Assembly: GCA_964559175.1 (NCBI GenBank) | Contig: CAZLGT010000001.1 | Coordinates: 1-64,000, forward strand | Origin: Mariniphaga sp964559175 | GTDB taxonomy: Bacteria > Bacteroidota > Bacteroidia > Bacteroidales > Prolixibacteraceae | Direction of reading: 5' to 3' | DNA: 64,000 nt | Shown: positions 17,990-26,263 of the stretch, in pieces | Layout: each line of letters begins with the position of its first letter | Position numbering within the stretch: the first letter of the stretch is position 1 | The notes under the pieces: model-generated | What the model saw: only the letters and a program-made list of their open reading frames with translations | The model's database searches: none | Told to the model about the DNA's origin: nothing | Position numbers and translations under genes: made by a program

Positions 17990-19183
17990 TTAACGCGTTT
18001 TAAAATACGCATCAGCAAACCGGATAAACTGCTGCCAGTCGTAAGGCGTCATGTTGTGCTTGCCTTCGCGGTTGTGAAAACCCATGTGAGGCCGAATGAT
18101 TTGATCATTGACTTCAGGCATTTCTTCCGGCAGATTTGTTTTGATTCCATACAGGTTGAAAACGGGTTGCGCCTCTTTTAACGCCAGGTACTGACCCTTG
18201 GGATCGGCCCACAGATCTTCGGCCGCACTGGCCACATAAACAGCGCGCGGAGCAATGAGTGCCATCAGCATGTGCTGGTCAACCGGAAGTTTATCTTCAT
18301 TTCCGGCATACTGGCGGTAATTGGGACAAAACCAGTATGGAAAATTAGTAGTAATCCGGTCAACTGTTTCCCCAAAATACCTGCGGGAAAGTGCCGCACC
18401 CGAGTTTCCTGATTCGTTGGAGATGGTAATGGCTACGCGTTCATCCTGTGCGCCAAACCAGAGCGAAGATTTGCCTCCGCGTGAGTGCCCCACCGAAATG
18501 ATTTTGGTCGCATCCACCAATTGGTCCTTTTCAAAATAATCGATAGCCCGGGCGGCGCCCCAGCCCCAGGCACCCAGACCTCGCATTCCATTATCCATTT
18601 CCAGTTGCTCGGGATAAAGCTGGTCCAGAATTCCTTCGGTAAACTTCACCTTATCGTCAGGAGCTACATCGATTACATCGAACCCGGAAATGCCGTAACC
18701 GGCTTCAATCACTTGTTCTGCCGGCCAGAAACCGTCCTTGTTCTGGCGGGTCATGTCCATGGTTTTTAATCCCCTGTGGTTGATAACCAGAAACATGGGC
18801 ACCGGTTTTTTCACCTTGTTGGGCGTGAACATCAACAGGTTCATGGTCACCGATTTATTGTTTCGCGTGACGGTAATGGCCACTTCCTTTAGTGTGGCTT
18901 TTCCGTCCATCGCCTTTTTATCCTGGTTTGTTACTATGAATCTGATGTCGGCAAAATCTTTGGGAACCTGACCGTAAACGTGATCTTCAAATAGTTTGAG
19001 AATTTCAGGGCGACGGATACTTTCCCATTGTTCCGGTGTTGAAATGGTTTGCCCGCTTTCAGAAACCAAAAGCTTTGGAAGTTGGTATTCGCCCACTTTC
19101 GATTCGTCGTAGTTTTGAGCGTAACTCATATTTAATGAGGAAAATAAAATCAGGAAAATAAAGAATATTTTTAGGTTTTTCAT
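17990..19183 (-). CDS. CE15 glucuronoyl esterase, exported
   Basis: The 397-residue protein has a signal peptide (IFFIFLILFSSLNMSYAQ) and the layout of carbohydrate esterase family 15. The serine motif GHSRGG corresponds to the family G-C-S-R-x-G. SNESGNSGAALSRR follows, then LPVDQHMLMALIAPR and a C-terminal His in GFHNREGKHNMT. CE15 enzymes split the ester between 4-O-methyl-glucuronic acid of xylan and lignin alcohols. The Cys of the usual motif is His here, as in some bacterial members. Another esterase gene follows after 10 bp, and a GH67 alpha-glucuronidase is found at 47401 in the same window, which supports a glucuronoxylan role. Confidence 0.88.
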   Translation of the reverse strand: MKNLKIFFIFLILFSSLNMSYAQNYDESKVGEYQLPKLLVSESGQTISTPEQWESIRRPEILKLFEDHVYGQVPKDFADIRFIVTNQDKKAMDGKATLKEVAITVTRNNKSVTMNLLMFTPNKVKKPVPMFLVINHRGLKTMDMTRQNKDGFWPAEQVIEAGYGISGFDVIDVAPDDKVKFTEGILDQLYPEQLEMDNGMRGLGAWGWGAARAIDYFEKDQLVDATKIISVGHSRGGKSSLWFGAQDERVAITISNESGNSGAALSRRYFGETVDRITTNFPYWFCPNYRQYAGNEDKLPVDQHMLMALIAPRAVYVASAAEDLWADPKGQYLALKEAQPVFNLYGIKTNLPEEMPEVNDQIIRPHMGFHNREGKHNMTPYDWQQFIRFADAYFKTR

Positions 19184-19220
19184 TTTTGTAACTATTCGTT
19201 TTTTTAATTGATTTTGTATT

Positions 19221-20258
19221 TTAATCTTTTGTAATCATGGAACTCGTTTTTGCCGATTGATAAATGTCGAGGATTAAAGCCACCGATTTCCGGGCTTCTT
19301 CGCCGTCGATTTCAAAAGGCCGGTTTTCTTCGATGGCCTGAATAAAAGCAGCCAGGTTTTTGGCATGGTTTTCATAAGTCATAGCTGCCGGATCGGCCAC
19401 TCCGCCGCCACCTTCAATCACACCATACTTCTGGATAATTTTGTCATCTTCTTCATTCATTTCGGCAAACTGCCAAACCTGCAAACTATTTTCCACCAGA
19501 ACAATGGTGCCTTTTGTACCGGTAATTTCCAGCCGGCGAAACTGGCCGGGAAAAGAGGCAGTTGTTCCGTAAATCATGCCCAGGGCTTTGTTTTTAAACT
19601 GAAGTACGCTCACTGCCGTGTCTTCTGCTTCAATTTGTGGATGTCCCAGGTGTGAAGTAAACGCGCACAGTCGTTCAACAGGTCCCATCATATACAACAG
19701 CAGGTCAACCATGTGGATGGACTGGTTCATCAACGCACCGCCCCCGTCGAGTTCCCAGGTCCCGTGCCAGCCTTCGTAATAGTCATTATTGCGCCACCAC
19801 GGCACATGCACTGCGGCATAGGTAATTTTGCCCAGCCGGTTTTCATCGATGGCTTTTTTTATGATTTGCGTGGTTTCGTTGTACCTGAAATTGAAAATCC
19901 CACCCAAATGCGTTCCCGCTTTTTTGTGGGCTTCAATCATCCGGTCAATGCGGTCGAGCTGAATTTCAATTGGTTTTTCGCAAAGTACATGCTTTTCATG
20001 TTTTGCCGCTTCAACAACCGGCTCTTCATGAGCCCCGCTTGGCGTGGCAATCATCATCATATCCACGTCGTCCGGTTTTAACATGCTTTGGTAAGTTTCA
20101 TAGTGTTTTACACCAAACTTTTCCGCCATTTTTTTTGCTTTTTCAGGCCTAATGTTGCAAAAACCGGCCAACTGCGCGTTGGGTAACGACTGAATGGCCT
20201 GCGCATGAAAATCAGCTATCATTCCCGTTCCGATAATTCCTATTTTCCAGGTTTTCAT
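19221..20258 (-). CDS. Gfo/Idh/MocA family oxidoreductase, cytosolic
   Basis: The 345-residue protein starts with a Rossmann motif GIIGTGMIADFHA (about 8-20) and carries the family CEKPIE motif (about 93-98) that supplies the catalytic Lys. It has no signal peptide, unlike the two other members of the cluster. These enzymes oxidise or reduce sugars and polyols with NAD(P). It sits 17 bp after nagB and 37 bp before the CE15 gene. The sugar is not determined. Length is usual for the family (330-390). Confidence 0.88.
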   Translation of the reverse strand: MKTWKIGIIGTGMIADFHAQAIQSLPNAQLAGFCNIRPEKAKKMAEKFGVKHYETYQSMLKPDDVDMMMIATPSGAHEEPVVEAAKHEKHVLCEKPIEIQLDRIDRMIEAHKKAGTHLGGIFNFRYNETTQIIKKAIDENRLGKITYAAVHVPWWRNNDYYEGWHGTWELDGGGALMNQSIHMVDLLLYMMGPVERLCAFTSHLGHPQIEAEDTAVSVLQFKNKALGMIYGTTASFPGQFRRLEITGTKGTIVLVENSLQVWQFAEMNEEDDKIIQKYGVIEGGGGVADPAAMTYENHAKNLAAFIQAIEENRPFEIDGEEARKSVALILDIYQSAKTSSMITKD

Positions 20259-20275
20259 TTTTTTGAATTTTAAAA

Positions 20276-21043
20276 TTACATATTAAGCTTTGAGGCCGAA
20301 CCTTCATCGAGGTACAATACGGTATCTTGATGGGTTCTTAAAATAGTAGCAGGACACGCTGTTGATATTTCAGCATTCAGCGTATTGTAAACCGCTTCGG
20401 CCTTGCGTTCGTCGGGCACCACACAACTGATGGCTTTGCAACGCATAATGGCCGAAATGGTGAGTGACAGCGCATGAGTTGGGACATCGTCGAATGTGGG
20501 GAACCAACCTTCACCCAGCTGTTGTTTACGACAGGCTTCGTCCAATTCCACCACTTTTACCAGTTTTGGGTCGTTGAAATCAGCTACAGGCGGGTCGTTA
20601 AATGCAATGTGCCCGTTTTCGCCAATGCCTATACAGGCGATATCGATGGGGTGTTCTTTCAGCAGGTTTTCGTAATGTAAAACTTCGGCTTCCACATCGG
20701 GTGCATCGCCGTTGAGATAATACACTTGCTTCGGCTGAACTTTGTCCAGTATTCTTTCCTTCAGGTATTTACGAAAACTGGCCGGATGGGTGACCGGCAT
20801 TCCCTTGTATTCATCCAAATGAAAAACCGTGATTTTTTTCCAGTCGATAACCTGCTTTTGCAGGTGTTCCAGAAACTGAAACTGCGATGCGCCGGTGGCC
20901 AGAATCAGGTTTGAAAATCCTTTTTCTGAAATAGCGTCGTTTAGTTTTTTCGCTACGGCATCAGCCGCTGCTTTTCCCATTTCATCTTTGTTTTCAAAGA
21001 TTTTTATGTTGAGATTGTCTTTTTTGAATTCGGTATTGTTCAT
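20276..21043 (-). CDS. nagB: Glucosamine-6-phosphate deaminase
   Basis: The 255-residue enzyme shows NagB signatures: ILATGASQFQFLEHL near the phosphate site, FHLDEYKGMPVTHPASFRKYL with the catalytic Asp, and GIGENGHIAFNDPP with the catalytic His. It converts glucosamine-6-phosphate to fructose-6-phosphate and ammonia in the cytosol. The ATG at 21043 gives the usual family length; an upstream ATG adds seven residues that the family lacks. It lies in the LacI-led cluster next to a NagA-like amidohydrolase, which fits amino-sugar use, but the NagA partner here is predicted to be exported. Confidence 0.92.
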   Translation of the reverse strand: MNNTEFKKDNLNIKIFENKDEMGKAAADAVAKKLNDAISEKGFSNLILATGASQFQFLEHLQKQVIDWKKITVFHLDEYKGMPVTHPASFRKYLKERILDKVQPKQVYYLNGDAPDVEAEVLHYENLLKEHPIDIACIGIGENGHIAFNDPPVADFNDPKLVKVVELDEACRKQQLGEGWFPTFDDVPTHALSLTISAIMRCKAISCVVPDERKAEAVYNTLNAEISTACPATILRTHQDTVLYLDEGSASKLNM

Positions 21044-21128
21044 TTTTTTAATATTTAGTATCAAGTATCAAGATTAGGATTCTGCAAGTCTTGTGTCTCA
21101 TTGTCTCATAATCTTATATCTGTTCTCT

Positions 21129-22367
21129 CTACATCAGCAATTCAGTAATAGCAAAATATGTGGTTACAAACGAAAAGATTACAACCGCCCAGATGCCAAT
21201 ATTTTCCCGCAGGGAAGCTTTGTTGATACCCATGAGTTTCGCCCGGTTTATCAGCAATAGAATAGGAATGGCCACCGCGGGCAGAATGACAGCCTGAAAT
21301 GCCTGCGAAAAAACCATCAGAGCGGGTGGACGTTGTTCCAGAAATACGGTGCCGAAAGCAAACAGCATAGCCACAAAAATAAGTATCCGCGATTGGGTAG
21401 AATGGATATTCCGAGGCTTTCCGGTGTAGTCGGCAATCAGCCAGGGGGCAATCAGCACGATGGGGAAGATGGTTGACAATCCGGCGCCCACAATTCCCAG
21501 AATCAGGATAAACGCTGCGGCGTTTCCGCCAATGGGTTCAAACAGAAGAATCATTTCAACGGTGTTGTCCAGTTTAAATCCCATCACATGCAGGGTGCCG
21601 GCCGCAACCGCCATAATCACTCCGCTCAGAAACAACATCATTGCAGCGGATACGAAGGCGTCCTTTTTTTCTTCTTTCAGGTTTTTAATACCCCAGCCTT
21701 TTTCAGCCACTACCGTACTTCGCATGATGAACACGGCAGCCGAACAGGTTGTTCCCGCTATGGCAGCTACTAAACCCATAGCTCCGGGTGTGTCGGGAAT
21801 TCCGGGAACCAGACCATTGGCAATTACCGATAAATTCGGGCTTACCATAAAAAAGACCACGATAAAGGAAAGCCCCATAAAGATTACGAAAAAAGTGAGC
21901 ACTTTTTCAAAGGTTTTGTACTGGCCAAACCAAAGCAACAGGTACAAACCGGCAGCCAGCACCAGGATAATCCAGCCGCGGCCGACAATCCGTTCATTAA
22001 AAAGCAGCCTGATGGCTTCCTGTACCAAATCGGCTACAATGCCCATCACGCCCATCAGCGCCAGTAATTCGCCGATTATCAGTGCAATTAAAATGTAAAG
22101 TGCCAGCACCCAACCGTATTTGAATTCGTGTTTGATGTTTGTTAATGCCGTTTTTCCTGAAACCAGGGTTACCTTTCCGTATGCCACCATGAGCACGAAG
22201 GTGAAGATACACGACAGCACCAGTGCCCAGAACAGCTCCATGCCGTGTTCGGCGCCTGTTTTGGCCATGGTAGTTACGCTTCCGGTTCCAATATTATAAC
22301 CGATTAGAAAAAGCCCGGGGCCAACCGCGGCGAGGGCGATGGCTATTTTTTTGTAGGTTTTGTTCAT
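21129..22367 (-). CDS. Divergent NRAMP-family membrane transporter
   Basis: The 412-residue protein has about 11 membrane helices and overall NRAMP similarity (opening GPGLFLIGYNIGTGS). In true manganese/iron carriers TM1 bears DPGN and TM6 bears MPHN. Here TM1 reads YNIGTGS (24-30) and TM6 reads IAGTTCSAAVF, so both metal-binding motifs are missing. Family branches without these residues do not move manganese in the usual way, so the substrate may be another cation or a small organic molecule. It is placed between nagA-like and nagB genes of the LacI cluster. That suggests a link to carbohydrate use, though this is inference. Confidence 0.78.
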   Translation of the reverse strand: MNKTYKKIAIALAAVGPGLFLIGYNIGTGSVTTMAKTGAEHGMELFWALVLSCIFTFVLMVAYGKVTLVSGKTALTNIKHEFKYGWVLALYILIALIIGELLALMGVMGIVADLVQEAIRLLFNERIVGRGWIILVLAAGLYLLLWFGQYKTFEKVLTFFVIFMGLSFIVVFFMVSPNLSVIANGLVPGIPDTPGAMGLVAAIAGTTCSAAVFIMRSTVVAEKGWGIKNLKEEKKDAFVSAAMMLFLSGVIMAVAAGTLHVMGFKLDNTVEMILLFEPIGGNAAAFILILGIVGAGLSTIFPIVLIAPWLIADYTGKPRNIHSTQSRILIFVAMLFAFGTVFLEQRPPALMVFSQAFQAVILPAVAIPILLLINRAKLMGINKASLRENIGIWAVVIFSFVTTYFAITELLM

Positions 22368-22507
22368 GTAAAATGTATTTTTTATAATTTTTTGATTCAG
22401 ATAATATTCAAATTAAGAGACAAAGAATTCCGACTATTTGGTTATTGAATATTGGTTATTCTACATTGTTTTATTTTTTGAACCGCTAAGTGCGTTTTGC
22501 CAACTGC

Positions 22508-23746
22508 CTACTGTTCATAAACCAACTTTCCCATCACCCATGTCTCCTGAATATTCACCTGAAAATCTTCAAGGGTAAACAGCACGATGTCGGCGCGTTT
22601 GCCGGGCTCAAGCAGGCCGCGGTCGTTCAGGTTGTAAAGCCGGGCTGGATTGGTACTCGCCATTTTTACTGCATCGGCCAGGGTGCAGCCGGTAACCTGC
22701 ATAACGTAACCGACTCCTTTGGTTATGGGTGATGCCGAACCGTAAAGCACGTTTTGAGCCGGCAACCGCAGCATGCCGTCTTTGGTCAATTCGATTGTTT
22801 CGCCGGTTGAGGTTTTATATTCCCCCGGTTCCAGTGCTGCGTAGTGCGTTACATCGGAAGTGATGATGGTTTTTTCAACGCCTTTCACTTTGTAAAAAAC
22901 CCTGATTTGTTCCGGCAACAAATGAAAACTGTCGCAGATGATGCTGATATTCAGCCGGTCGTCGGCCAGTTGCGGCCAGAATGGATTCCTGTGCCGGTTG
23001 ATGGTGTTGGCTGCACCGTTTCCCAAATGCGTGGCAATTTTGGCGCCGCGGTCGATGGCGGCGGTTATCGTTTTCATATCCGCATTGTGATGACCCAGTG
23101 CCACTGTAATTCCGTTCTGACTGCATTTTGAAATAAAATCCAGCGCTCCGTCCATTTCCGGTGACAGCGTTACCTGCAGAATGTTTTTGCCCGATGCTTC
23201 ATAGAGTTTCAGAAATTCGTTCCAGTCGGGCAGTTTTACAAACTGTTTGGGGTGCGCCCCCCGGAACCCGTCTTCCGGATTGATGTAAGGCCCTTCGAGA
23301 TGAAACCCGGGAATGGAACCCCTCATTTTTGGGTCGTCCACCGCTTTGGAAAGCAGTTTAAAATTCCGGGTTAAAACTTCGATGCTGTTGGTGGTGAGTG
23401 TGGGAAGATAAGTAGTTACACCTTTTTTCCAGAGTTCGCTGGTTGCTTTTTCAATGCCTTCGGGCGTGAGGTCGCTGTCACCAAAGGCAAACGAAACGCC
23501 GGCAAACCCGTTCACCTGGTTGTCGAAAAAGCCTGGTGCTATGTACACCGGGTTTTCACCAGCCGGTTTATCCAATGGAGTAATGTTTTCAATCATCCCA
23601 TTGTTTATGGTCACCCGAACCGGCTGCCCGGTGTGGTAATGAATTCCTTCAATCATTTGTTGTGCTTTTAAACCTTTCATCCCTAAAACAAATAAAAAGA
23701 AAAACAAGAAGCTCTTGATAATAAATACTGTTGCTTTGCCATTCAT
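22508..23746 (-). CDS. Exported NagA-like amidohydrolase
   Basis: The 412-residue protein matches N-acetylglucosamine-6-phosphate deacetylase across its length. It has metal and substrate motifs HLEGPYI, GHHNAD, THLGNGA (NagA usually THLFNAM), NRHRNPFW, and TSDVTH with the catalytic Asp. Unlike standard cytosolic NagA it begins with Lys, a strongly hydrophobic stretch (FIIKSFLFFFLFVLG) and MKGLKAQQ, a likely signal peptide. A periplasmic location would exclude GlcNAc-6-phosphate as the natural substrate, so the activity may be on another N-acetylated sugar. It is 31 bp after an Idh gene in the same cluster. Start at 23746; a second ATG 18 bp upstream is possible. Confidence 0.85.
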   Translation of the reverse strand: MNGKATVFIIKSFLFFFLFVLGMKGLKAQQMIEGIHYHTGQPVRVTINNGMIENITPLDKPAGENPVYIAPGFFDNQVNGFAGVSFAFGDSDLTPEGIEKATSELWKKGVTTYLPTLTTNSIEVLTRNFKLLSKAVDDPKMRGSIPGFHLEGPYINPEDGFRGAHPKQFVKLPDWNEFLKLYEASGKNILQVTLSPEMDGALDFISKCSQNGITVALGHHNADMKTITAAIDRGAKIATHLGNGAANTINRHRNPFWPQLADDRLNISIICDSFHLLPEQIRVFYKVKGVEKTIITSDVTHYAALEPGEYKTSTGETIELTKDGMLRLPAQNVLYGSASPITKGVGYVMQVTGCTLADAVKMASTNPARLYNLNDRGLLEPGKRADIVLFTLEDFQVNIQETWVMGKLVYEQ

Positions 23747-23777
23747 ACTTTTCACTTTAAACATTAAACTCTGTACT

Positions 23778-24755
23778 TTAAACTTTTAGGTATTTCACTT
23801 CCGTCCATTTTTCGGTTTCAGCCGATTTTTCCAGTGCTTCCAAAACCGAAACACAGTTCAAAATGCTTTGGTGCGAACGCGGTTCTTTCCCTGTTCTGAA
23901 CATTTCGGCCATGTCAACATAATTTCGGGCCGGATTTTTTTCTTCCACCCGTGGTTTCAGTTCCACCAGTTTTTGCGGTGTTTCCACAAAGGTTTCCCAG
24001 CCGCGGGCTTTTTCTTTGATAATGAGCGTGGCAAACAATCCTGAGGAAAATTTCAGGCTTGCATTGCCATAGCTGCCGTTGCGACTGATTTTTACGCGCT
24101 CAATATCTTCGCCAAAAACATACATGAGCGGCTGAACAATGTGAACGCCGTAAAAGAATATTCCTCCGTACTGCGAATCAAAATCCCCCGGGCCGGTGCA
24201 AATCACCTGGCTGATTCCATCCATGTTTTTCACATGGTCTTTCAAATCGAACGTAGCGTCGCTGTGGGCGATTGAGCTGAAAGATGTAACCGGTGTACCC
24301 ATTTTTTTTGCCAGTTTCAGAAATTCCTGTCCCTCGGCTGCCCGGTAACAAAATGGTTTGTCGATAAATGTGGGAATTTTTGCTTTGATGAATGGAATGG
24401 CCGGTTCCAGATGATACTTCGGATGGCGGTGGTCCACAATCAGCGCATCGATTTTCCCCAGCATTTCGTTGGGGTCTTTCACCTGGGTTGGAATGTTTCC
24501 CTTCTCCATCGCATTTTTGGCAAATTCGTCGGTTTCTCCCCAAACGTAAAGTACTTCCATTCCCGGAAACTTTTTATCAGTGTTGAACATTTTTCCAAAA
24601 CCGATGGTGTGCGAGTTTTCAGCGCCAATGATTCCAATACGGATGTTTTTCTGAGGCTGATCAGCAAATGCTGATTGAGTGACAATTCCCGGTGCCACAG
24701 CAGCCAAAGCCACTCCTTTCCCGGTTGTTTTGATGAAATTTCGTCTTGAATTCAT
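23778..24755 (-). CDS. Gfo/Idh/MocA family oxidoreductase with Tat signal
   Basis: The 325-residue protein starts with a twin-arginine signal (SRRNFIK, then a hydrophobic segment GVALAAVAPGIV), followed by a Rossmann motif RIGIIGAENSHTIGF and the substrate-domain IDKPFCY, in which Lys is the likely catalytic base. Tat export means it folds with its nicotinamide cofactor in the cytosol and works in the periplasm. It precedes the nagA-like gene by 31 bp. ATG at 24755 is used; an in-frame TTG two codons earlier is less likely. The sugar substrate is unknown. Confidence 0.85.
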   Translation of the reverse strand: MNSRRNFIKTTGKGVALAAVAPGIVTQSAFADQPQKNIRIGIIGAENSHTIGFGKMFNTDKKFPGMEVLYVWGETDEFAKNAMEKGNIPTQVKDPNEMLGKIDALIVDHRHPKYHLEPAIPFIKAKIPTFIDKPFCYRAAEGQEFLKLAKKMGTPVTSFSSIAHSDATFDLKDHVKNMDGISQVICTGPGDFDSQYGGIFFYGVHIVQPLMYVFGEDIERVKISRNGSYGNASLKFSSGLFATLIIKEKARGWETFVETPQKLVELKPRVEEKNPARNYVDMAEMFRTGKEPRSHQSILNCVSVLEALEKSAETEKWTEVKYLKV

Positions 24756-24804
24756 AATCAATGCTTTTTGTTAAAATCACTCTGTAAATGTTTTTATAGT
24801 TTCA

Positions 24805-24828
24805 CGCAAAGGTGCAAAGAACGCAAAG
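24805..24828 (+). repeat. Short tandem copies of (C/T)GCAAAG
   Basis: Three copies of YGCAAAG occur at 24805-24811, 24813-24819 and 24822-24828 between two minus-strand oxidoreductase genes. A related run CTTCGCGAAATTAGCG follows near 24851. The form resembles a dispersed repeat family seen in several bacterial genomes; it probably has no gene. Function unknown. Confidence 0.35.
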
Positions 24829-24899
24829 TATTGAATTACAGATTTTTATTCTTCGCGAAATTAGCGTCTTAGCGCGAGATATTTTTTTTTGAAGTGTTC

Positions 24900-26252
24900 T
24901 TAAAGTTTCATTTCCCATCCTTTTTCATAATCGCGCGACCAAAGTTTTTCTGCTTTTTTGTCTTTCAGAATATGTCCGTTTTCGGGATTGATTTCCAGCG
25001 AATGGCCCACGCGTTGTGCAATGTTACCAAGCTGCACCAGTACCGTACTTTTGTGGCCCGAATCGATATCGGCCACCAGGCTTTCTCCCGAAAGAATGTT
25101 GTTGAAAAAGTTGCGGATGTGCAGCGAATCGAGGTGACTCGACGGATTGGCAGCATCGCGCGCATCAACCGCTTGCGAATCTTTTACCTCCTTGATTAGG
25201 TTGTTTTTCAGGTCGAAAACTTTATACTCGTTACCTGACGGAATGAAAAGGCTTCCTTTTTCGCCGTAAAAAATAACGCCAACTGAACTGCCTTCGATGG
25301 GTTTTCCGTTGCAGCTCCGGCCTTCCCAACTCATGGAAACACCTTCCTTGAAATCGAGGTTAATCACCTGCGTGTCGGGCGTTTCCCAGTCGTCGGAATA
25401 GTGGTAACGGCCACCGTTTGAGCTCACTTTTACCGGGTAATCCACGCCGAAACCCCAGCGGAGCAGGTCAATCATGTGGGTACCGTTGTTCAGCGCCTCG
25501 CCGGTTCCCCAGTGCCAGAACCAGTGCCAGTTGTAGTGCACAATATTGTCTTTGTAATCCATTCGCGTTGCCGGACCCTGCCAGAGTTCCCAGTTGAGCC
25601 AGTCGGGAACGGCCACTTTTTTGCCTACGCCAATGGGGCCGCGGTTGTTGGTGTACCAGCCTTTCCCAAAATAGGGCCTTCCGATGATTCCGTTTTTCAG
25701 TTCCTTAATTCCTTCCACCACCTTGGGATAGGACCGGCGCTGGTTGCCCATTTGGATTGATTTTTTGTACCGTTCGGCAGCTTCCACCAGAATTTCGCCT
25801 TCGCGCGGACTGTGGCTGCAAGGTTTTTCCAGATACACATGTTTGCCAGCCTGCATGGCCAGCAGCGCAGCCGGTGCATGCCAGTGGTCGGGTGCGGCTA
25901 CTACCAGCAGATCCACATCCTTGCTTTCCAGCGATTTTCGGAAATCCACAAATCCCTGTGGTTTTTTGTTTTGCACTTTTTGCACGTTGTCCGAGCATTT
26001 TTCAATAGCCCGCGAATCCACATCGCAAACATGAATAACCTCGCAGTTTTCCTGGAAGGCGAAGTTTTGTGCCAGTGCATTTCCTCGTGAAAAGACACCC
26101 ATCACCGATGCCCGAAGCATGTCGTTGGCGCCCATAATGCGCCGGTAGCTTTCAGCACTGAAACCGGGAAGAATCCCGCCAACCATCAGTCCGGCTGAAA
26201 CACCGGCCGATTTTTTAAGAAAATCCCTTCTCGAATTGAAATTTTTATCCAT
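24900..26252 (-). CDS. Gfo/Idh/MocA family oxidoreductase with Tat signal (large form)
   Basis: The 450-residue protein begins with NSRRDFLKKS, a twin-arginine signal, and GVSAGLMVGGILPG as hydrophobic part. A Rossmann region and the motif YLEKPCSHS (family EKP motif, about 139-147) follow, then the long beta-sheet substrate domain with WHWFWHWGTGE and NGTHMIDLLRWG. Members of this form are NAD(P)-linked enzymes acting on glycosides or sugar acids, some as hydrolases through oxidation at C3. It is 11 bp behind the LacI-type regulator gene, so it is the first structural gene of the operon. Confidence 0.88.
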   Translation of the reverse strand: MDKNFNSRRDFLKKSAGVSAGLMVGGILPGFSAESYRRIMGANDMLRASVMGVFSRGNALAQNFAFQENCEVIHVCDVDSRAIEKCSDNVQKVQNKKPQGFVDFRKSLESKDVDLLVVAAPDHWHAPAALLAMQAGKHVYLEKPCSHSPREGEILVEAAERYKKSIQMGNQRRSYPKVVEGIKELKNGIIGRPYFGKGWYTNNRGPIGVGKKVAVPDWLNWELWQGPATRMDYKDNIVHYNWHWFWHWGTGEALNNGTHMIDLLRWGFGVDYPVKVSSNGGRYHYSDDWETPDTQVINLDFKEGVSMSWEGRSCNGKPIEGSSVGVIFYGEKGSLFIPSGNEYKVFDLKNNLIKEVKDSQAVDARDAANPSSHLDSLHIRNFFNNILSGESLVADIDSGHKSTVLVQLGNIAQRVGHSLEINPENGHILKDKKAEKLWSRDYEKGWEMKL

Positions 26253-26263
26253 AATATTCTCGT

